This document shows positions 62,001 through 64,000 of a DNA stretch of 64,000 nucleotides, piece after piece. The position numbers and the translations under genes were made by a program. The stretch spans positions 160,781 to 224,780 of the forward strand of contig CAJUSP010000001.1 in assembly GCA_910589165.1 (NCBI GenBank), read 5' to 3'. Within the stretch, counting starts at the first letter, position 1; each line of letters starts with the position of its first letter. The stretch comes from an uncultured Adlercreutzia sp. Lineage in GTDB: Bacteria; Actinomycetota; Coriobacteriia; Coriobacteriales; Eggerthellaceae. Below the pieces are notes generated by a model. It had not been told where the DNA came from, did no database searches, and worked only from the letters and a program-made list of their open reading frames with translations.

Positions 62001-64000
62001 CGACTACTCCGGCCAGCACTACCGCGACCACCGCGGCGTCATGGTGGGCCAGTACACCACGGCCCTGGAATACAACCAGGACTTCATCAGCGAGCTTATC
62101 GCCTACAACTACGGCGATCGCAACCTCGACGGTGTGGAGTTCACCTACGTGATGCCCCGCGGTGTGGAGCCCATCGTGGGCGGCACCGTGACCGAGCTGG
62201 AGCCCGACGAGGACCTGGACGCCGATGTGGTCACCTACACCGGCAAGGTGGTCATGCAGGTGAACGCCCCGGGGCTGGAAGACGCCATCACCGTCGATGT
62301 GGTGAACGCCGTGGGCAACGTGGTGCTCGCCGACTTCAAGCTCACCCCCAACGAGCCGGTGGTGCTCGGCGGTATGGAGGCGGCCGATGCCGAGGGCGGC
62401 GAGGGCACCCCCTACACCTTCCCCGAGGGCGACTACTGGATCGTCATCAAGGAGGTGGGCGCCACCCCCGAGGGCCTGCCCTTCGAAACCGGCGAGTACA
62501 CCTACAACGTGCTCGTGACCGGCGACGACGGCAAGCAGACCGTGGAGCGCCGACCGACGGCCTACAAGCCGCTCGCCTTCCACATTACCGCCCACGACGG
62601 CGTGGTGGCGGCGAACCCCTCCACCACGACCGGCGCCGACGGCAAGGAAACCTCCACAGGCATTACCGCCTCGGCCGAGGCGGCCAAGCTGCCCGAGAAG
62701 AACAAGATCTACGCCGAGCCCAACGACGAGGGCGTGCTCGTTCCCGTGCGCCTGTCGCGCTACGAGGGCACCGTGGCCGGCGGCCTCACCCCCGACGGGC
62801 AGACGGTCATTACCATCAATAAGAAGAACTACGTGGTCGACGAGGCCTCGGGCAAGTACGTGAAGTGCAGCGACGCGGGCCGCTTCGTGGAAGTGGACGT
62901 GTACGACCCGAGCGTCCCCTCGGAGATCACCGCCGAGCTCACCTTGTCGCGCATCGAGCACGACAGCACCGTCACCCTGCAGGTGAATGCCGAGGGCGCA
63001 GCCCCCGAGCACCCGGCCACCGTGGCCGTGGTGAAGGTGACGCCGCGCACGGTTGCCCACGAGGTGACCGAGCCGGTGCTCGACGAGGAGGGCAATCCCA
63101 CCTACGACGAGGCCGGCGAGCCAGTGGTCACCACGACCACGGTGAGCGAGACCGTCTATGACGAGGGCGAGGTCGTCGAGGGCCTCGGTGCCGTGTCGGT
63201 GGCGGCCAACGAGCTGGTCCAAATTGCCGAGCTGCCCCGCGGCCACTACGCCGTGAAGTTCCTCAGCTCGCCGCAGATGCCGAGCGAGCTGGGCGGCGGC
63301 CGCACCTTCACGCTGCCCGAGGAACTGGTGCCCTTCTACGTGGTGGGCCTGGGCGATGCCATCGTGCTGCCCACGTTTACCCTGGATCACGTGTGGGATA
63401 CTAGCACGTTGTCGCTGACGGTGACGGCGCCCTTCGCCGATACCGATGCCGAGGTGCTCATCCGCGACGAGGCCGGCAACGTGGTCGACCCGGCCACGGG
63501 CGCATCGGTGCTGCCCGGCGACGACGGCGAGCCGGTGGACGACGCCCCCTACCGCCTGGCGGTGACGCCGGGGGCCAAGACGGACCTGGTCCAGCTGCCC
63601 CGTGGCACCTACCGCGTCTCGCTGGTGACCACGCCCACCATGAACTACACCTATACCGTGAAGGAGCCGGTCTACGAGAACGGCGTGCCCACGGGCGAGG
63701 AAGCCGATGTGGAAAAGGCCGGGGTGTGGGACTTCACCGGGCCCACCGAGGCCTTCGTGGTGGAGGCCGACGGCCATGGCGGCGCGCTGAACCTGTCCAT
63801 GGAATGCACGCTGGCCGCGGCCCCTTCGGTGGTCGACGGCCAGGCCGCGGTGCGCGTGCACCTCGTGGCCGAGGGCGCCCCGGCGGGAACGAAGGCCACC
63901 TACAGCCTGCATAAGGTCCAGGTGACCGGCGAGGGCGACGACGCTGTGGAATCGGAGATCGAGGTGCAGGAGCGCGCCAGCGTGCTGCTGAACCGCCCCG
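47083..64000 (+). CDS. Giant secreted surface protein (at least 5,639 residues; 3' end beyond window)
   Basis: One frame stays open from 47044 to the window end, 16.9 kb. Near its N-terminus is a long polar n-region, then a hydrophobic signal core (VLSVSLSLLLALTMFDATAL) ending near SYAGE. A Pro/Glu/Ala linker lies near 48960-49130. The rest is an Asn/Asp/Tyr/Thr/Gly-rich beta-type sequence with few Cys, no transmembrane helices and repeated strand-turn units of a similar type (YKVDVENVSD, FRYDLTNDSN, FTLKNSGLN, WVNLYNERN, YEARFRNNND, LRVTNIRN). These resemble Ig-like/DUF11-type domains. I chose ATG 47083 (GAGGGA upstream); ATG 47044 and 47092 are in frame. The wall anchor, if any, would be beyond 64000. 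It is probably an adhesin or surface fibre. Confidence 0.85.
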   Translation, partial: MQQMGSTNEREKSLGSAEGAAVDSGAHWHTRVRANGAPQNSFTAKTWTKVLSVSLSLLLALTMFDATALTSYAGELEDTATPLAESIGEEGGELATPEAPDTSWAADLQDQDHEAAIEALLPDGTTDASEVLPQVTVASEEAVESDLSSKVRPALIAYGTPLGASQGFYVKGAPVAAFFELGDAVTRLEGGYLAGSKPGDRFVLTLEVPFLYPDADGNAQPTYSEEEWRYRTALAAVADAVTAGEEGAAADISEALVQASDRAATDDPSGAMRAAVYADGVPQGWSVWQEHGGAYLPVTDDMMAEGVSGRLVLRYDANDGKLDAAAALPELSLGLVGGVPEGTPVSVYYGYEYHSFTPAAAEGDKPQTLYGDVKRGAAGSYTLANDRNDSTATMTATALPAAMPRTADGTGKSYLAHTVTYEVPENAPAATAVALGAFYPATAAGTRALTLDTLMAYRADDDGNPVENTANGAVDTSDEAREQSTFVGVPGKGGVIVLDVTGLTEEEIASLNPLKASTLEALGLTPLPYGVAADGRLSLARTGAAGAIEPGSSRTLYIAAPYGESDLAFEPGTDTSASVQAVFDAQISTVASGDNVVYAQCLTDETAFAVAEMGDAFRTDEEAEAARSEAPALPGVGTPDGALTPEGPATEEPAEAPEPADTPQGADEPTAEPELADEAAEAPAENYLTHPEQAPLQLYTAETGAALFASRLANSFMAAPFANEKVEKLADTLLDPNLHIGNGTPVDGATNTVMIKTSEQVYMSLQPNPTYSKGYLGKSDIFELEDRRDAAVIFRLDIPYLYFNNKGSVETLDATEWEKKNTETQAADLKFPNDHQRLAYFPDTDAINRYDFSQDGKNWYTVEEMTDEETGFIPKGLSGTWYVRYKGTGDKLYQLHPGALTLTGQVRFVGTVPDNTGASVLLGYQYQTFTNDDGTEKVGYQETVVEPGRKRADGAQNVLRATFIQTNLKWEIVNKPLNTPVLWDHYNYAVYKVDVENVSDTRDSEIDFINYVLMFDASSGSTPGIRADDLLTWKSTDGGKSFHKNDNLVYEDTGATYIGKPKEGGALIYDVSKLTDEEIAQIDLVDFSNVGDFNLTEMSYATGGKAGQITVDIHESAMPYGKHLFSHTEKANLSVSPDFTPSEEESSHHTLLVAMPYTTNYGSGAGGYAKAKLRTLATVNFGNRGYDKDGNSNDYQWMKEHTCQSSFSAPKHGVTLAKWAISPTNGSKATRQDAPLGEMVTYTIDGMANKGNTPLFGIDDKTSYGPELSDALPDGFQLSGITVRVNASNQSALVGEGDEARRHPALSDWYDTASGNAVLQFQVKDASGNVSWKNLTTGLTEIERAADDSYAVYRLGEVDTVEGGIAEMLEAAGVAAVPGKKYAAGKKPALEFTGVFRLLFNHALPADTVIASSVDVTGLMMERSSNGANNWYDNKADITYGKRLWSVSPDGYTQPKVVTPAATATFKPVDPAPIEVARVFSMYDGSGTTDVNMTTEAKRRNALVNNANAGYRFYFGNTSASRMAPAIIEVGPIPDGRNPIKDAAGNVTLPSQKTPQFVANQIKLGAGFFGDDPTAVVDGAITLTYYSTTAAGDILPQIMTVPLSKFTAEKRDEKLTGNYYYDLPASVGYLTKVSIPLKSFKKGVTVDQAKAMVEILGTPVAVGDITVGATFRTDYLNPASNVPATPDEATLHSMYVPIKPTVEASTGWVDASGAAKSGAVPYRWGDLENETAYFRYDLTNDSNYAISNFDMDLLVNGTTKQSDGTRDVWRGFLVRSVVIPGFAYGPTTVYDENGNPKRDEDGNIVTETRWHYTHGSVASVDVFDVNNGTASIMEAEDAIAPNKSYAIEDTIRTLPAAGGAVDMGDGSVLTLAANGTLTLKVATDGIVNGAVSAGAAEKAPVKMVRVRYGKVNDHTPKGASPQVYLYGRADTHTSVTTNVQGFATTSSYGPDMQLPRGIRKEGNSRNYMAHSATMTFGTFDSSIAWSVTKAKGVRPSPDKELTGQNVEVANYSDGNAYHFTLKNSGLNRADDATVTVSIDDLSPYLKDPVNDVQGFKTRTVAFNEGLFNFGSTVRANNDPATLGSALKGATFYFRQVNDDASITAKGEAVTLSLDELKAAAASADADGTFTLDMTTGKFAGVASLYLEAIELAYSEIDPYFSAAKDVKVTLTGQVNHWYNNKVTEGTLNNAPIEYSKVRATLGIKQTAPLDNPNNAKSAQAFFKVYFPALAVHSYGQYGPVWNESQNTATFSHGSCSDGSYTLVAVPYDRDFKMWVNLYNERNVSTLDDLDITIKTPMAFDRSLDLAGNATADWAGFHTTKATVNAELFEVFKHGTVGTITFTGKPEGANSEKAPDVVWTIQPDAAYRASARTPIPAAAALPAYFEDAEGGRYEFNAEGDLVIDEETLREHGIMNLTEVKLTRWQDMDVDNSSNRNEQSIVFEGFSDQNFDTYKNLTAKTENYLLKLRGENMIPGMLGTPVTRNDLSQIYMSKMYFDTLNRSALYDSNANGTTSAPTNGRRFSQYALGSWDTCHSRHNSSYASDAEYNYALDVGYKSQVSLLADFRQVNSNYNQAAPERVCHTEQGPWSSYNFAGRNLTYVSPRTYNTGMVLHMTQTMDNKYFDSYYLKIRRKSAQYFDKITVTYSDGKTMEVTGDEIKALLAGTDADAVQKDKDGAQYFRLNLLARDEAGEPLKSFGSGQSTADSYRHPFDDYENVVPTKPGNPLFTVTKIDYVIRINQQQFVKGDNRYISGEGNWTDSSTAGAALNVPDYGTWFGMTNDDRADITDHMAIEVNGRMYTETPTSGMNMYVDTALEVGGTASGNNRPGHVALVRSDTKDKRANNNASNTALDNDKGRFASGWSFQDYHRTGDYWHHYDGVAYMRHLRSRTNVVARVDGNYVMQGINWGGTDYTGLYDADDYRRGTTHALFGGDVNFATSFYRHTVYRGYYSGDQSYSSTWGADTYWPNDWGWNYTAANDKVTVSDTLPWCQPDEDLAYYGFLSTGLHVQNGVLSHLRSYDRATITFTTRQWKATEDKNADGFAIFEEKAEESRTFQLRADGLYLKNGEAWDKMSDEGLEFLTRTGTAGSGGYIQFQRPDEESHKSLEAYKSANGGRMVVIPLNANEFIGSYTMDLGPYNGNGDITAEHTGVRVDRDGDCNVVDIQVLGRPYIYKGQKHPAFKSATAHTGCADVADARNHMSTRAYHFGNLLKAVNDYAATDTANLYNGAAAAGVHQGANDWRGSSGASVTHRNNDTAWFLGYLIPFEYYSYLSVNQTGANYDAKNHPDVVDYQADNLTPTIVRYEARFRNNNDKNEGVDDENRAAHISQVRLRASWNPAFTQSATGTADALRLQKIYVPKQFVTVGGHDRDSAWFEARDFQFAVRNVTTGTTATVKLSWDDMVRLGVLSGTVSGTGTGATFAGDWNASTVYPDCYVIDVEKYLRLTELKAANADKSADELFALLGLNLAGYQLAAGETEADARAAVVGLVQAGIVGHYTALSRTNTLGGAFADDATVNLTYAAPYVTSAQFLFVSPEANREKPETMLDSGQWLGANRTKNNTDTQHNFAFAYDGVYADREVTDFRTATATGNDVDAGNWNYWSTPTFDKQGNNFGGMRMYDGLTVTDVLTRDPNKNTLVRHEDNSRGYDVSHRLGALVTDMRRGKKVELNGQDRTVFAYDADSASTTSPWSYSPEGTTGTTASDIPNGDVYAGDYVEYHLYVGSGLKKADGTVEKVSTDLTCAGSDNGTPFSLDPLPLEHVDARFEVARGQRIVGWEVEKYYDGTQKKWVEANTAAQGSGSVLPVTASLANADGTVMRPVDPQVDLSQLAGAEQYDDNRNLVFSIGDAYAAAKDNGAAASQIDPGRGVWIRVITQMTDELETDEDYNDTANQTNRSDNPSYQGRALTANFYATAAPLHGFSQYRVYNQNGSGGGNNKAAANFASDGSELGTITGAHRTGEGTADNCVANPATRLWYSFLADHDVRFNGYSQLAAHDHSDTVFHNHVKEVQGNEADANRVAITPEYYDWNTGTLNPKSASGQLANADGNRMRLRVTNIRNTTWHEATMTVTVSFMRSVNGTGIVQGAYSDGTNGFDANGNPAGKRYFELTRKPTYTADETIPELGYPRADLTAKAAWSSTTPAKRLGLTNASSADARAQALLPASVNLVGDGVDTTVADRRPSVKIEYYVPNWTATEVPAASTLETRATVVPAEALPTTSYSGAWVSYEELEARYTVNDPTAAGSGAASTPEGHTANGNVFRDVTGVRMTYYDVPAAARGGQANRAGDQPVAFPLDDVSLLGVSRYEDTRLDTTAVNHTSGEQENLWRPYAQADVSFTHTDRQVTTLDFVDMAKSSGPDPVLRDNEPVTHPVGLTKQDEGKRKITTVWRRTPVMRFQAQVFQTQAQAEATYNPEAPQKTGYVAGEQLWYKNSLLNMPKNSNAGITTLEGELYNPVFYEMIPTDYLKNESDGTLTAQYLADHLHIRWVENYRERDTGTVKNPDKDVYAQRTNGMKLVVEPVANYTLPDYGGAMIYNNYSATRGNGQNTSNVSTMGGHGNYFSPLDPRGANVSQTTPFTLFKISWYPLSAELPEGAVEATQWRTENAADNGGSIVDDRLQYDRPIDTVMPDSTRMEVGDRIELSFDVYASVDNLPQVYQRHGVTGDRLVAGQGTTGLEPAYFPRVGEYYYADYNSYSGSNWTGRINPLAGAQGWLDTWGAFNFNTAGILMDLDFLMLDSAFSGDKPEQTDTWEMFDGSYTYIPGEANSYGHYSTGWDVNNWGVNGMGCYAYPYSTDGNSLNYHSNIQSSAGSDATHIGYFLDSDVKTANNKQPIRYTPRPKAGTKASVESQLPDDTHYVWWYDGSNGQNVGASNQAAENSYANGASALTNRHRYVRDWYSYVVKPRVNATPDNARWNSATPLVWSETRLHMQKAWLATSSRFISAAAATEGSGVSNYEAQRNYRTEDAHAGWTPGNYDYSGQHYRDHRGVMVGQYTTALEYNQDFISELIAYNYGDRNLDGVEFTYVMPRGVEPIVGGTVTELEPDEDLDADVVTYTGKVVMQVNAPGLEDAITVDVVNAVGNVVLADFKLTPNEPVVLGGMEAADAEGGEGTPYTFPEGDYWIVIKEVGATPEGLPFETGEYTYNVLVTGDDGKQTVERRPTAYKPLAFHITAHDGVVAANPSTTTGADGKETSTGITASAEAAKLPEKNKIYAEPNDEGVLVPVRLSRYEGTVAGGLTPDGQTVITINKKNYVVDEASGKYVKCSDAGRFVEVDVYDPSVPSEITAELTLSRIEHDSTVTLQVNAEGAAPEHPATVAVVKVTPRTVAHEVTEPVLDEEGNPTYDEAGEPVVTTTTVSETVYDEGEVVEGLGAVSVAANELVQIAELPRGHYAVKFLSSPQMPSELGGGRTFTLPEELVPFYVVGLGDAIVLPTFTLDHVWDTSTLSLTVTAPFADTDAEVLIRDEAGNVVDPATGASVLPGDDGEPVDDAPYRLAVTPGAKTDLVQLPRGTYRVSLVTTPTMNYTYTVKEPVYENGVPTGEEADVEKAGVWDFTGPTEAFVVEADGHGGALNLSMECTLAAAPSVVDGQAAVRVHLVAEGAPAGTKATYSLHKVQVTGEGDDAVESEIEVQERASVLLNRP

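Overview
The window is high-GC DNA with strong G/C third-position bias and dense, short-spaced genes. It has a Tat-secreted flavin reductase beside a 12-TM LuxR regulator, many Ala/Glu/Asp-rich surface or membrane proteins, and LxxTGD-type cell-wall anchors. Together these suggest a gut actinobacterium of the Coriobacteriia, most likely Eggerthellaceae; the genus cannot be set from the sequence alone. No rRNA, CRISPR array, prophage or intact insertion sequence is visible.

Left part (1-33.1 kb) is mostly housekeeping. A 12-TM LuxR-type regulator is divergent from a Tat-lipoprotein flavin reductase. Then come murB; a run of closely spaced genes (small membrane protein, trkH, a secreted/anchored protein, rsgA, a glycosyltransferase, a TauE/SafE permease); an orphan LytS-like histidine kinase; an endonuclease IV homologue that has lost several metal ligands; a membrane Ser/Thr kinase with a very large N-lobe insertion; and the operon small membrane protein-serS-lipocalin-like-cyanophycin synthetase N-domain-like-aminotransferase. 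These are followed by ddl, YtxH and PRC-barrel proteins, a VTT/DedA-type protein, a GNAT acetyltransferase, class I aldolase, tRNA-Leu(CAA), a sodium:solute (NSS) transporter, a nitroreductase, lysA, a MoaE-like protein and an Mrp/NBP35 ATPase. Several gaps hold long fold-back (inverted repeat) elements of at least four sequence families.

Right part (33.1-64 kb) is a cell-surface locus. It encodes a C1 cysteine protease with an LAQTGD anchor, an Rpn-type nuclease remnant, tRNA-Ala(GGC), a 1193-residue beta-solenoid-like protein with an LAATGD anchor, a LytTR response regulator with a GHKL histidine kinase, an 886-residue beta-solenoid-like protein with an LSQTGD anchor, a PrsA-like foldase lipoprotein, and a giant secreted protein of at least 5,639 residues that runs off the window. 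The three anchored-protein genes share a strongly conserved upstream element. I read the region as a co-regulated surface-display module: the two-component system lies between target genes, the foldase probably helps exported proteins fold, and the giant protein has its own elaborate promoter. No sortase gene is in the window, so anchoring must rely on one elsewhere.

Co-transcription, regulation and function of the surface module are inferences from layout and motifs. Translations, repeats, tRNA folds and motif residues were read directly.
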